Source: Aphanothece hegewaldii CCALA 016 (GTDB lineage: Bacteria; Cyanobacteriota; Cyanobacteriia; Cyanobacteriales; Microcystaceae). Taken from it: 64,000 nucleotides of DNA. The DNA lies in assembly GCF_003007785.1 (NCBI RefSeq), contig NZ_PXOH01000002.1:124001-188000 (forward strand), read 5' to 3'. Under the pieces are notes generated by a model, which did not search any database, was not told where the DNA came from, and saw only the letters and a program-made list of their open reading frames with translations. The number at the start of each line of letters is the position of its first letter. The first letter of the stretch is position 1. Positions 48,763 to 61,013 of this stretch are shown in pieces. A program made the position numbers and the translations under genes.

Positions 48763-50328
48763 TTAGCGGACACGACGAATGAGTGTGGGTTCAACCAAAG
48801 TCAAATCTTTTGCTTGTCTTAAAATACGAGTTTGCTCTAAGATAATCTCTAAATCTTCGGCGGATAATGGTTTTACATAGTTTATCTTAAATTCTTCTAA
48901 AAACTCAGTGACTAAGGTCTCTAGTTGATTAATGCTTTTTTGTCCTTGTAGTTCTATCTCCATTGTTTGATTAAATGTCTGTAACAATTGCTCCAATAAT
49001 TGATTAAATTTCGGGTCATCTTTAGCCATTTCTATTAGAGTTTCAGAAAAAGCCTGATATAGCTGTGTTGAAAATTGCTCACCGATTTGATTTTCTAGAT
49101 TTTTCATTCCTGGCAAAAGTTGAAGGTGTTGATACATCGAACTTTGGGCTAAAGCTTTTTCAAAGTTATACTTTAACAGTGCTTCGGCATCAGGTTTAAT
49201 TTTAGGAATAATCTTGTGTACGGTTATTTGAAAGAATAATTTAAATATTTCGGCAATTTCGTTATAATCATTAATCTGATGCTCTTGATGACGACGTTGT
49301 CTCAAAAACTTTTGAATCTCCCCTTGGCTAATTGAGGCTTGAATTTGATTAATCACTCGAATTACTACAATTGGGATCAGATCTTCGGCTAAAATTGCGA
49401 CAAAACCTCGACTTGCTTGGCGTTTTAGTTGTTGTAAATTAATCAATTTAGCTTGATTCAGTCGAATGGTTAAAGGAATAATTCTTAAAGGTTGTAGAAT
49501 CGGCAGAAATAAAAAGATGTCATACCATCGCCATAACATAGCCTCAAACCAAGTTACTCCTTGATAATGACGGGAAATAATCCAACTCCGCATTAAAAAT
49601 TCTAAGAAAAAGATTGTTATAAAAGGTAAATCTAAAAGCCAAAAATGATTGAGCGGTTTACCATTTTCTCCTAGAGGACGAAAATAGTTTGTTTGTATTA
49701 AAGGACGAATCTCTTGCTCAAAAAAATCTAATTCTTTGCGAAACCCTTCATTAATAAAATGATCCCGACTCCAAAAGATTTGAAATGCTGTATCTGCTGA
49801 ACTTTGGGTCGTCTCATAAATATGTTGACGCATCCGATTTTTGATTCTTTCTAATGTACCAGTTTTATTGGCTACTTCAAAAGGATTTTGTTTAATCATT
49901 TCCTCACTCAACGTTCTTAAATCAGCAAAAATATACTCACTTTCTTCCGTTAATTTTTTCAGGTTTTGAGAATCTGCTGAATAAACATCCATTTGTTGAT
50001 TAAGAATATTATTTAATTCATCAACTTTGGCAAGATATTGGACGCTTTCTCGATGGGGAGCGATTCCTTTAACCCAGTCATATTGATTCGTTATATTAAA
50101 AGGTAAAACTTGAATAGGCTGCTCAGGAACATTAATGTTTAAAAAGGGAGTTTGAAAAACTACTTGTAATTTTCCTTGTTGCCAAAAATCATGATAGGGA
50201 ACATAACTTAAATCGAATAAAACTAATAAATAGTTTAATAAAATCAGAATAACCATTATTTGTTCAAACCAAAGATTAAGACGGCTTTTCCGCTTAGGTG
50301 TTGGTTGATAATTTAGTGTTACAGTCAT
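48763..50328 (-). CDS. Membrane protein of unknown function with voltage-sensor-like helix
   Basis: 521 residues. An N-terminal helix (about 22-42) is followed by a soluble, mostly helical region of about 180 residues (about 45-225). Two or three more helices follow (LLDLPFITIFFLEFLM, IFLFLPILQPLRIIPL), then a long helical C-terminus. The segment LRIIPLTIRLNQAKLINLQQL has regularly spaced basic residues like a channel S4 helix, but there is no pore signature. I do not recognise the family. No operon partner is close. Confidence 0.7.
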   Translation of the reverse strand: MTVTLNYQPTPKRKSRLNLWFEQIMVILILLNYLLVLFDLSYVPYHDFWQQGKLQVVFQTPFLNINVPEQPIQVLPFNITNQYDWVKGIAPHRESVQYLAKVDELNNILNQQMDVYSADSQNLKKLTEESEYIFADLRTLSEEMIKQNPFEVANKTGTLERIKNRMRQHIYETTQSSADTAFQIFWSRDHFINEGFRKELDFFEQEIRPLIQTNYFRPLGENGKPLNHFWLLDLPFITIFFLEFLMRSWIISRHYQGVTWFEAMLWRWYDIFLFLPILQPLRIIPLTIRLNQAKLINLQQLKRQASRGFVAILAEDLIPIVVIRVINQIQASISQGEIQKFLRQRRHQEHQINDYNEIAEIFKLFFQITVHKIIPKIKPDAEALLKYNFEKALAQSSMYQHLQLLPGMKNLENQIGEQFSTQLYQAFSETLIEMAKDDPKFNQLLEQLLQTFNQTMEIELQGQKSINQLETLVTEFLEEFKINYVKPLSAEDLEIILEQTRILRQAKDLTLVEPTLIRRVR

Positions 50329-51121
50329 AGATTAAGTTTATAGTTGACTTGATTAGTCGCAAGTTATACTTGTCTTTAGCATAGTTTTAATAGTAGCTTA
50401 ATCATATCCATCTAAAGTTTGTTTTTAAAGTTGATGTTGCTCAAATCGAAGCACAACAAAATAGTTACTTTTATTCGAGCCAACAAAAAGTAACTATATA
50501 CTGAATAAATAATTGGTTTTTGATGATGGGTCAGGTGAAGGGTGAACTTATGTCCTTGGGCTTATGAGTCATCGTAGTGGTTTTAATGCTACGCAACACC
50601 CTAACATTGTAATATTAGGGTGAGAGACTGGCTCTACAGGTAAAAAAAGTCTATGTCCTTCGACTTCGCTCAATTCTACATATTCACAACTTAGTAACGA
50701 TTTCCATGTTTAGGGGCTTTTATGTTTGTCAATTTTAAGAATCATGTCAGAAGTAAATCAAGCAAAAAACAAGATACTATAACGTAATCCTATTGACCAA
50801 ACTTGAAGACTTATAATCTATGTGTTCTACTATACAGTAATTTGTCAATGTTTACTTAATATAAATTATACAAATATATGTTAATTTAAGAATTAGCTTA
50901 TAACCAACATTAAAAAAAATCAATATTTGATAAAGACTAAGCTTTATAATAAATTAAGAATTTTGTTAAATGACTAGACTTACAATTTAGGTAACCTTTA
51001 TTTGAAATAGATGTACTAAATTAAGTTTTTTTTTTGAAAAACATTAATACAGCTAAAAAAACGATCTCTCAACGTTCATTTAAAATTTAGGGAACTAATA
51101 AAAACAGCAGTAAGTCTTACT
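50329..51121. other. Gene-free stretch upstream of the fermentation cassette
   Basis: 793 bp of mostly AT-rich sequence before the glgP relic. It holds an 8-bp inverted repeat at 50597-50622 and a CTTCGACTTCGCTC word of the dispersed type seen in cyanobacterial spacers. The promoter of the cassette should lie in its 3' part. Confidence 0.55.
50597..50622. repeat. Inverted repeat CACCCTAA/TTAGGGTG
   Basis: CACCCTAA (50597-50604) and TTAGGGTG (50615-50622) pair perfectly around a 10-base loop. No T-run follows on either strand. It may be a mobile-element relic or a terminator that has lost its tail. Confidence 0.55.
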
Positions 51122-51277
51122 ATGGTTAGCATGACAGCCAACAAGATTCAGATTGAAGATGAGCGCACTCGAATAAGTGTCGAAAGTTTAAAGCGAGCAA
51201 TTTTAGCTCACCTGTTTTACATTCAGACAAAGATTTCTAAAATTTATCTAAAGAATGGCAATGACGATCGCATTTAG
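51122..51277 (+). pseudogene. glgP: 5' relic of a glycogen phosphorylase gene
   Basis: A 51-codon frame (ATG 51122, TAG 51275-51277) reads KIQIEDERTRISVESLKRA and then LFYIQTK. This matches the N-terminal segment of cyanobacterial glycogen phosphorylases (KIQVEDDRTGMS-E-LKRAF, LFYIQGK). The similarity stops after KN, where an intact enzyme would continue for about 800 residues. What follows is a short spacer and gap1. It is therefore the decayed start of a glgP gene placed at the head of the cassette. Whether the short frame is still translated is unknown. Confidence 0.75.
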
Positions 51278-51329
51278 TGATTATCGTCAGAACATCAGCA
51301 TAGCTAATCAAACAGCAACTTAAACTTAG

Positions 51330-52379
<1,050 letters not shown>

Positions 52380-52473
52380 AACCATTACTTCACTACACGA
52401 AAAATGACGATCATGTCTTAGCTGTAACGGCTCCGTGTACAAAAAATAGAAAATTCAAACCAAGGACACAAAT

Positions 52474-53649
52474 ATGCCCAATAACTTACTCGATCAACTA
52501 AAAAAATATACCGTTGTGGTTGCTGATACTGGGGATTTGCAAGCCATTCAAAAATTTATGCCTCAAGATGCCACAACCAATCCTTCTTTGATTGCGACGG
52601 CGGCTCAAATGCCAGAATATCGAGAAATCGTCGATGAAACACTGCTTCAAGCGAAAAAAGATGCGGGCTCTGGTGCAACTGAAAAAGAAGTCGCTGCTTT
52701 GGCTTTTGCTCGCCTTGCGGTTTCCTTTGGCAAAAGGATTCTAGACATTGTGCCGCAGCGTGTTTCAGTTCAAGCAGATCCGCGATTTTCCTATAACACC
52801 GAAGCCACCGTCAGACAAAGTCGTTTTCTGCTCTCTGAATTTGAAAAAGCAGGCACACCTCGTGAGCGCGTCATGATCAAGATCGCCGCAACCTGGGAAG
52901 GTGTTCGTGCTGGCGAAATCTTAGAAAAAGAAGGCATTCAGGCTAATATGACACTGTTATTCGGCATTCATCAAGCGATCGCCTGTGCCGAAGCAGGAGT
53001 CACGCTCATTTCACCCTACGTCGGACGGATCACCGATTGGTACACTAAAAACACAGGTCAGCAATACGAAGGAGCCGACGATCCAGGAGTCCAATCCGTT
53101 ACCCGCATCTACAACTACTACAAAAAATTTGACTACCCTACCGAGGTTATGGGAGCCAGTTTCCGCAAAATTAGTCAGATCACTGAATTAGCCGGCTGTG
53201 ACTTGCTGACGATAGGCCCCAAACAACTGATCCAATTACAGGAAACGACTGAAGAATTAACCCGTAAACTCGACCCAACGAAAGCGGCAACAATGGATAT
53301 TGAAAAAATGTCGATTGACCAAGCCACTTTTGAAAAAATGCACGCCGATAATCCGATGGCAACCGAAAAACTTGCCGAAGGAATTAAAGGGTTTAGCAAA
53401 GCTCTAGAATCTCTGGAAACGTTTCTCGCAAACCGTTTGACCCAACTCGAAAGCGGTGCTAAAGTCGGCGTTGCAGCAACAAATATCTTTGCTGCATACG
53501 ATTTTGATGAGGATGGTTTTATCACCCGCGAAGAGTGGCTAGGATTGGATGCTATCTTTGATGCGCTCGATCTGGATAGTGATGGCAGAATTACTCCAGA
53601 TGAAATGATGGCAGCATTGGGAGCAACCTTCCAAATGACAGCCGTTTAA
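52474..53649 (+). CDS. tal: Transaldolase with C-terminal EF-hands
   Basis: 391 residues. The transaldolase barrel contains the Schiff-base lysine in RVMIKIAATWEG near residue 136 and DATTNPSL near 33. The last about 45 residues carry two EF-hand loops (DFDEDGFITREE and DLDSDGRITPDE), a fusion common in cyanobacteria that suggests calcium binding. The enzyme links the pentose-phosphate pathway with glycolysis. It lies 94 bp after gap1. Confidence 0.95.
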   Translation: MPNNLLDQLKKYTVVVADTGDLQAIQKFMPQDATTNPSLIATAAQMPEYREIVDETLLQAKKDAGSGATEKEVAALAFARLAVSFGKRILDIVPQRVSVQADPRFSYNTEATVRQSRFLLSEFEKAGTPRERVMIKIAATWEGVRAGEILEKEGIQANMTLLFGIHQAIACAEAGVTLISPYVGRITDWYTKNTGQQYEGADDPGVQSVTRIYNYYKKFDYPTEVMGASFRKISQITELAGCDLLTIGPKQLIQLQETTEELTRKLDPTKAATMDIEKMSIDQATFEKMHADNPMATEKLAEGIKGFSKALESLETFLANRLTQLESGAKVGVAATNIFAAYDFDEDGFITREEWLGLDAIFDALDLDSDGRITPDEMMAALGATFQMTAV

Positions 53650-53671
53650 AATCTTAGATTAAATAATTACC

Positions 53672-53709
53672 TTGTAGGTTGAGTTTTGTCATCTCAAACC
53701 AACCTACAA
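53672..53709. repeat. 10-bp inverted repeat after tal
   Basis: TTGTAGGTTG (53672-53681) and CAACCTACAA (53700-53709) are exact complements. The GTAGGTTG...CAACCTAC word pair resembles a dispersed hairpin repeat of cyanobacterial spacers. It may double as a terminator, but no T-run follows. Confidence 0.6.
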
Positions 53710-53732
53710 CAATCGGTGTTATTTAATTCTAA

Positions 53733-53867
53733 TTTCATCGAGATCGCCTAGAAATGCGAGTGGGTTCAGTTAGTGTGGTGAAATTTAGTACATATGGGCT
53801 ATTACTGCAACGACTTGGCGATCGCGCTCATCTAAGTCAAGAATTACAGGCTCTTTTGGAAGCTTGA
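53733..53867 (+). pseudogene. C-terminal relic of an unidentified gene
   Basis: The frame is open from just after a stop at 53730-53732 to the TGA at 53865-53867. It reads FHRDRLEMRVGSVSVVKFST, then LLLQRLGDRAHLSQELQALLEA, a typical protein C-terminus. There is no ribosome site. The fragment sits between tal and gldA, suggesting that one more enzyme gene was lost from the cassette. I could not name it. Confidence 0.35.
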
Positions 53868-53939
53868 TGAACTGGTGTATCTTCCCTTTATTAAAAGCGT
53901 TACATGAATATTTCAAAAACGATCGCAGGAGGTTAAACC

Positions 53940-55037
53940 ATGCTCAGTACCACTATCTTTCCTGGACGCTATGTTCAAGGTAGGGACGCTAGAAAGAGAC
54001 TCGGCCAAGAGTTATCACGATATGGAAAAAAAGGAATTGTGATCTGCGATTCTTTTGTATATGAGAAACTCATCTGGGATTTTGAACCTTACATGAAAGA
54101 TGGAGTCGATGTATTTATTGAAAAATTCGGCGGTGAGTGTTCAGATGAAGAAATTAATCGCTTACTTAATATCATTCAAGAAGCAAAATTCCATTTTGTC
54201 GTAGGATTAGGCGGTGGTAAAACGATGGATACGGCCAAAGCCGTAGCCTATGAAGCATCGCTACCCGTTGCGATCGTCCCCACTCTGGCCGCAAGTGATG
54301 CCCCATGTAGTGCCGTGTCTGTAATTTACACACCAGAAGGCGAGTTCAAACGCTACTTATTTCTACCCCACAGTCCGAACCTTGTGTTAATGGATACACA
54401 TATTATCAGTAATGCGCCTGTACGCTTTCTGATTGCTGGAATGGGAGATGCTCTTGCTACATGGTTTGAAGCAGAATCCTGTATGAAAAAATACGCCCCT
54501 AACATGACTGGGGATCTAGGCTCTAGAACAGCCTATTCATTGGCTAAACTTTGCTACGAAACTCTTTTAGAATATGGGTTGACAGCAAAGACAGCTTGTG
54601 AATATCACATCGTAACACCTGCTCTGGATCACATTGTCGAAGCAAATACACTCCTTAGTGGTTTGGGCTTCGAGAGTGCTGGACTAGCAGCCGCACACGC
54701 CATCCACAATGGACTTACTGTACTAGATCAGACTCATCATTACTATCATGGTGAAAAGGTGGCTTTTGGCACACTCGCTTCACTATTTTTAACAGACAAG
54801 CCGATCAAAATCATCGATGAGGTTTACAGTTTTTGCGAATCAATTGGTCTGCCAACAACATTAGCCGACATCGGATTAACTGAAATAAGCGACGAAAAGC
54901 TAATGAAAGTGGCTCAAGCATCCTGCCTAGAAGGTGAGACCATTCACAATGAACCCACTCCTGTAAATCCAGATATGGTATTCTCCGCGCTCAAGGCAGC
55001 AGATGCAGAGGGAAAAAGACGTAAATCATCTTATTAA
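53940..55037 (+). CDS. gldA: Glycerol dehydrogenase
   Basis: 365 residues of the iron/zinc alcohol dehydrogenase superfamily, GldA branch. GLGGGKTMDTAKA near residue 91 binds NAD. The metal ligands lie in GMGDALATWFEAE, AAHAIHNGL and HGEKVAFG. It interconverts glycerol and dihydroxyacetone. A strong AGGAGG precedes the ATG. In this cassette it could dispose of NADH by making glycerol, or bring glycerol into glycolysis. Confidence 0.9.
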   Translation: MLSTTIFPGRYVQGRDARKRLGQELSRYGKKGIVICDSFVYEKLIWDFEPYMKDGVDVFIEKFGGECSDEEINRLLNIIQEAKFHFVVGLGGGKTMDTAKAVAYEASLPVAIVPTLAASDAPCSAVSVIYTPEGEFKRYLFLPHSPNLVLMDTHIISNAPVRFLIAGMGDALATWFEAESCMKKYAPNMTGDLGSRTAYSLAKLCYETLLEYGLTAKTACEYHIVTPALDHIVEANTLLSGLGFESAGLAAAHAIHNGLTVLDQTHHYYHGEKVAFGTLASLFLTDKPIKIIDEVYSFCESIGLPTTLADIGLTEISDEKLMKVAQASCLEGETIHNEPTPVNPDMVFSALKAADAEGKRRKSSY

Positions 55038-55085
55038 ATAGAGTGCCATTTTGTTTTCAATCTTGATTGTTTTAATTAAAATTAG

Positions 55086-56384
<1,299 letters not shown>

Positions 56385-56401
56385 ACCTATCCATTATCTA
56401 C

Positions 56402-56434
56402 TAGAGACAGTTTGAGGGTTTAGCACTGTCTCTA
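56402..56434 (+). terminator. Hairpin after eno
   Basis: TAGAGACAGT (56402-56411) pairs with ACTGTCTCTA (56425-56434), a perfect 10-bp stem with a 13-base loop, 18 bp past the eno stop. The following T content is weak, so it may be an mRNA-stability or partial-termination element inside the cassette. Confidence 0.5.
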
Positions 56435-56507
56435 ATTCGCTCAATTATTTTAATATTAAAGGCGATCGCACCAAACCTTCTAGCCTATTTTATTTAGAGA
56501 TTACCTT

Positions 56508-57533
56508 ATGAAAGTTGCTTTTTTTAGTAGTAAATCTTACGATCGCCAGTCTTTTGAAGCGGCGAATGCTGACTATCATCACGATTTGACATTTTTCGAT
56601 GCCCAACTTAATTCTAATACCGCCGCACTAGCAGCAGGATTTCCCGCCGTTTGTAAGTTCGTCAATGACATTGCCGATGCAGCAACACTGGAGATTCTAG
56701 CTTCTAATGGAACACGCCTTCTAGCCCTGCGATCTGCTGGATTTGATCAAGTTGATCTCAAGCGAGCCGCAGAGTTAGGAATTAAAGTTGTGCGGGTTCC
56801 GGCATATTCTCCTTATTCCGTTGCTGAACTTGCAGTGGGCTTAGTGCTAATGCTAAACCGTAAACTCTATAGAGCTTACAATCGTGTTCGAGATGACAAC
56901 TTTTCCCTAGAAGGGTTGCTAGGATTTGATCTAAATGGTCGTACCGTTGGTGTAGTGGGGACGGGTAAGATCGGTATGATCTTTGCTCAAATCATGCAGG
57001 GCTTTGGTTGTTCTTTGCTGGGTTATGATGCTTACCCTAATTCTCAATTTGAAGCGATCCCTAATGCCCGTTATGTTAGTTTACCCGAATTGCTGGCAAG
57101 CTCAGACATTATTTCCTTGCATTGTCCGTTGATGAGCGAAACCCATTATTTAATCAATCCAAATACTATTGAGCAAATGAAGCCTGGTGTAATGGTGATT
57201 AATACCAGTCGTGGTGGCTTAATTGATACTGCCGCAGCAATTGAAGGAATTAAATCGGGCAAAATTGGTCATCTTGGTATTGATGTATATGAAGAAGAAG
57301 AAGCTCTATTTTTCCAAGATCTGTCTAACACGATCATTCAAGATGATACCTTCCAATTATTACAGTCATTTCCCAATGTTGTAATTACGGCTCATCAAGG
57401 ATTTTTTACTCAAGAAGCTCTTTGTAGTATCGCTACTACTACCTTAACTAATATTACTGATTTTGAACAAGGGCAACCTTTAAAAAATGAAGTTGTCTAT
57501 CAGCCCTCTCCCTCTACAAAAGCATTAGTCTAA
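56508..57533 (+). CDS. ldhA: D-lactate dehydrogenase
   Basis: 341 residues of the D-2-hydroxyacid dehydrogenase family, LdhA branch. VGTGKIGMIFAQIM near residue 148 binds NAD. The catalytic Arg is in NTSRGGLIDT, the Glu in VYEEEE and the His in TAHQGFFTQEAL. It reduces pyruvate to D-lactate with NADH, the classic fermentative step. The lactate permease follows 110 bp downstream. Confidence 0.92.
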   Translation: MKVAFFSSKSYDRQSFEAANADYHHDLTFFDAQLNSNTAALAAGFPAVCKFVNDIADAATLEILASNGTRLLALRSAGFDQVDLKRAAELGIKVVRVPAYSPYSVAELAVGLVLMLNRKLYRAYNRVRDDNFSLEGLLGFDLNGRTVGVVGTGKIGMIFAQIMQGFGCSLLGYDAYPNSQFEAIPNARYVSLPELLASSDIISLHCPLMSETHYLINPNTIEQMKPGVMVINTSRGGLIDTAAAIEGIKSGKIGHLGIDVYEEEEALFFQDLSNTIIQDDTFQLLQSFPNVVITAHQGFFTQEALCSIATTTLTNITDFEQGQPLKNEVVYQPSPSTKALV

Positions 57534-57643
57534 TAACAAGCTTTTGTCAAGAGTGCAAATGTTCTAATCTGATGTTTTTCTACCACAATTAATCATCAAA
57601 AAGATATGGTCAAGATTGTTCTTAATCCTATTTAGATTCCACT

Positions 57644-59317
57644 ATGCAACTAGCCCTCTACTCGCTACTCGCCTTTACGCCGATTCTAACCGCTTTTTTG
57701 CTCTTAGTAGTTGCTAATCGTCCAGCTACTCAGGCAATGCCGGTTACTTATTTGGTAACAGCAATAATAGCACTGCTGATCTGGAAAGTGCCGGTTGTCC
57801 AAGTCGCTGCGTCAACGGTGGTGGGATTGATCGTTACTTTGGAAATTCTTTACATTGTTTTTGGCGCTATTTTATTGCTGAATACTTTACAAGAGTCAGG
57901 GGCGATTAGTAAGATTCGTCAAGGGTTATTGGGCATTTCCAGCGATCGCAGAATTCAAGTGATCCTAATTGCTTGGTTATTTGGCAATTTTATTGAGGGG
58001 GCTTCGGGTTTTGGTACTCCGGCCGTGATTTGTGTACCGCTTTTGGTGGCGATCGGGTTTCCGCCGATGGCAGCCGTACTAGCCCTGTTATTGACTCAAG
58101 GTACGGCTTCTCCCTTTGGAGCGGTGGGAACTCCTATTGTTATTGGGATTAATAGCGGTTTGGAAGGTGCGGAGGCGGTTGAGCAGGAAGTTGCCCGCTT
58201 AGGGTTAAATTTCTCCGATTATCTAAATCTGATTGGTGCTAAAACGGCAATTATTCAGGGTGTGATCGGGATCTTTATTCCCCTGATATTAGTTATCACC
58301 CTAAACGCCTATTTCGGTGAGCGCAAATCTTGGAAAGATAGCTTGCCAGTGGCCAAGTTTGCCCTATTTGCTGGTCTCGCTTTTGTTATTCCCTACGCGC
58401 TTACTGCCCTCTTGCTTGGCCCCGCATTTCCCTCTTTATTTGGGGGTTTAGTGGGACTAGCGATCGTTATTCCTGCTGCCAAGCGAGGATTTTTGGCCCC
58501 GAAAGACAACTGGGATTTTCCCGATCGCACTCAATGGCCGACTACTTGGATGGGAACCACCAGTTATGAAATTTCAGATACGCCAGTGAAAATGACGGCG
58601 TTACAAGCTTGGCTACCCTATGTATTGCTAGGACTATTTCTGGTACTTTCCCGTACCCGATATTTACCTTTGAGTGAGTGGCTTCAATCTATTGAGATTC
58701 GCTATTCTAATATTTTTGGCACAGATGTCACCGTAGCAACAAAGCCGCTTTTTCTTCCTGCCACCGTTTTTATCCTTGTGGTGTGCATCACTTACTTTAT
58801 ACATCACATGAAGAGTGAGCAAATTAAACGAGCGATCGTTGGTGCCGGGCAGAAACTTCTAGGAACAGCCTTAGCGATTGGTGCTTCTGTACCAATGGCT
58901 CAAGTTTTTATTAACTCTGGCGTAAATACTTCAGGACTGGCTAGTATGCCCCTTACCCTCGCTGATGGTGCTTCTAGTTTGGTGGGTCAAGTTTGGCCGT
59001 TCTTTGCGCCTGTCATTGGTTTGATAGGTTCTTTTGTTGCTGGAAGTACGACCGTCAGCAATATGATGTTCTCTTTGTTTCAGTTTGGGGTTGCCAAACA
59101 AATTGATGAGTCAACATCGGTTATTCTGGCATTGCAAGGAGTAGGAGCCGCCGCAGGAAACATGATTGCTGTCTCTAACATTGTTGCTGCGGTTGCCACG
59201 GTCGGATTAATGGGTCGGGAGGGCATCTTGCTCCGTCAGTTGTTACTTCCAGTGATTTTATATTTAATTTTTGCGGGTTTGCTTGGTGTTTTGGCTGTAT
59301 TTGTTTTTCAGATTTGA
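57644..59317 (+). CDS. lctP: Lactate permease
   Basis: 557 residues with 12-14 hydrophobic helices spread over its length. The family blocks [16 protein letters not shown] near residue 115 and the C-terminal [27 protein letters not shown] are present, typical of the L-lactate permease family (LctP/LldP). It moves lactate with protons across the cytoplasmic membrane, in either direction. Next to ldhA the likely use is export or re-uptake of fermentation lactate. Last gene of the cassette. Confidence 0.93.
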   Translation: MQLALYSLLAFTPILTAFLLLVVANRPATQAMPVTYLVTAIIALLIWKVPVVQVAASTVVGLIVTLEILYIVFGAILLLNTLQESGAISKIRQGLLGISSDRRIQVILIAWLFGNFIEGASGFGTPAVICVPLLVAIGFPPMAAVLALLLTQGTASPFGAVGTPIVIGINSGLEGAEAVEQEVARLGLNFSDYLNLIGAKTAIIQGVIGIFIPLILVITLNAYFGERKSWKDSLPVAKFALFAGLAFVIPYALTALLLGPAFPSLFGGLVGLAIVIPAAKRGFLAPKDNWDFPDRTQWPTTWMGTTSYEISDTPVKMTALQAWLPYVLLGLFLVLSRTRYLPLSEWLQSIEIRYSNIFGTDVTVATKPLFLPATVFILVVCITYFIHHMKSEQIKRAIVGAGQKLLGTALAIGASVPMAQVFINSGVNTSGLASMPLTLADGASSLVGQVWPFFAPVIGLIGSFVAGSTTVSNMMFSLFQFGVAKQIDESTSVILALQGVGAAAGNMIAVSNIVAAVATVGLMGREGILLRQLLLPVILYLIFAGLLGVLAVFVFQI

Positions 59318-59457
59318 GATATTTTTGTTACTTTGTTGTTTAGGGAAGTGACCAGAGAGGGATACATAATCACAAAAACAAACAAAATAATTAAGCGAGT
59401 TTCAAAATTTATTCTAATTTTTTAGCGAATAAAAACTTATCAACCCGCTTTTAAACG

Positions 59458-60213
59458 TTAACCAAATCGATAGCCAAAACCCCGAACAGTAATTAAATAT
59501 TCTGGTTGACTGGGATCTAATTCTAACTTTTCGCGTAACCAACGAATATGAACATCAACGGTTTTAGTATCTCCTAAAAAATCGGGTCCCCAAATTTGTT
59601 CGATGAGTTGTTCTCGTGACCAAACACGTTTAGGATAGCTCATAAACAACTCTAATAAACGAAATTCCTTGGGTGAAAGATTAATTTCATCCCCACGAAC
59701 TAAAACACGACATTCTTGGGTATTTAGGGTAATATCCCGAAAACGACGCATGGGTGCAGCAGTTTGGGTAGTGAAACCTTGACGACGAATTAAAGCACGA
59801 CAACGAGCAACTAATTCTCGCATACTAAAAGGTTTAGTCAAGTAATCATCGGCACCAACTTCTAAACCGAGTACGCGATCGGTTTCACTCGCTTTGGCAC
59901 TTAAAATTAAAATGGGAATAATATTATTTTGGTAACGCAACAAACGACAAATATCTAAACCGTTAATTTGCGGTAACATCAGATCAAGCACGAGTAAGTC
60001 AAATCCTACTACATTTTGTGTCCCTGATTCGGAATTTTGGAGCAACTCAATAGCCGATCGTCCGTCACTGACACTAATGACCTCGTATCCTTCCTCTTTT
60101 AAAGCAAGAACAATCATGTCTCGAATGACATCTTCATCCTCAACGACTAAAATCCTAGAATTTTGTACTAGGTCACGATTAGGGGAGAATTGAGGAACTT
60201 CTAGAGATAGCAT
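59458..60213 (-). CDS. OmpR/PhoB-family response regulator
   Basis: 251 residues. The receiver domain (about residues 18-145) has acidic EDE, the phospho-acceptor in LLVLDLMLP near residue 76, and KPFSMRELVAR after the conserved Lys. A winged-helix DNA-binding domain (about 160-250) follows with LSPKEFRLLELF and the recognition region TVDVHIRWLREKLE. It resembles SphR/PhoB-like regulators, but I cannot fix the orthologue. No kinase gene is adjacent on its strand; it diverges from the creatininase gene by 61 bp. Confidence 0.9.
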   Translation of the reverse strand: MLSLEVPQFSPNRDLVQNSRILVVEDEDVIRDMIVLALKEEGYEVISVSDGRSAIELLQNSESGTQNVVGFDLLVLDLMLPQINGLDICRLLRYQNNIIPILILSAKASETDRVLGLEVGADDYLTKPFSMRELVARCRALIRRQGFTTQTAAPMRRFRDITLNTQECRVLVRGDEINLSPKEFRLLELFMSYPKRVWSREQLIEQIWGPDFLGDTKTVDVHIRWLREKLELDPSQPEYLITVRGFGYRFG

Positions 60214-60274
60214 AAAAAAATTTGGCTAATCTGTATCTATCCCAACTTATACATCAAAAAGGTCATTATCAGCA

Positions 60275-61009
60275 ATGTTATTACATTTAAGCACTTGGAC
60301 AGAAGTTGAAACTTATTTAGGACACTCTAAAGGAATTATCTTACCCATCGGGTCAACCGAACAACATGGACCTACTGGTTTAATTGGAACGGATGCTATT
60401 TGTGCTGAAGCAGTCGCTAAAGGTGTGGGAGAAGCGACTCAAGCACTGGTCGGACCGACAATTAATGTGGGTATGGCTCTCCATCATACCGCATTTCCAG
60501 GCTCAATGAGTTTGCGTCCTAGTACCCTAATTCTCGTTATTACTGAATATATTACCTGTTTGGCCAAAGCTGGATTTCAGCGATTTTTCTTTATTAATGG
60601 TCATGGGGGAAATATGGCAACTTTAAAAGCTGCTTTTTCCCAAACCTATGATTATTTAGCGAACTTCAATTTAGAAGTGCGTTGTCAGACAGCTAACTGG
60701 TTTATGTGTCGTTCGGTGTATCAACTTGCAAAAGAACTATACGGGGACGGGGAGGGATCTCATGCTACTCCTAGTGAGGTTGCACTGACTCAGTATATCT
60801 ATCCAGAAGCGATTAAACATTATCCTTTATCAGAGACGGTGGCTTCGGGTTATCCTATTTATAGTGCGGCTAATTTTCGTCGTGATTATCCAGATGGTAG
60901 AATGGGTTCTAATCCAGCTTTGGCAACACCTGAACACGGACAACAATTCTATGAATTAGCGGTAAAGGAACTAAGTAACGCTTATCTAGAATTTATCAAC
61001 GCTCAGTAA
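60275..61009 (+). CDS. Creatininase-family amidohydrolase
   Basis: 244 residues. The metal site is visible in GSTEQHGP near residue 26, TDAICAEAV, FFINGHGGN near 109, and EGSHATPSEVALTQY. The family includes creatininase and enzymes of mycofactocin and riboflavin/Fapy-pterin pathways; the substrate here is unknown. The response-regulator gene starts 4 bp after its stop, so the two-component pair is probably expressed with it. Confidence 0.86.
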   Translation: MLLHLSTWTEVETYLGHSKGIILPIGSTEQHGPTGLIGTDAICAEAVAKGVGEATQALVGPTINVGMALHHTAFPGSMSLRPSTLILVITEYITCLAKAGFQRFFFINGHGGNMATLKAAFSQTYDYLANFNLEVRCQTANWFMCRSVYQLAKELYGDGEGSHATPSEVALTQYIYPEAIKHYPLSETVASGYPIYSAANFRRDYPDGRMGSNPALATPEHGQQFYELAVKELSNAYLEFINAQ

Positions 61010-61013
61010 AAAG

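Noticed and set aside
50640..50700. CTTCGACTTCGCTC word as a mobile-element end
   Set aside because: The word is widespread in cyanobacterial spacers, and no matching partner or target duplication is visible here.
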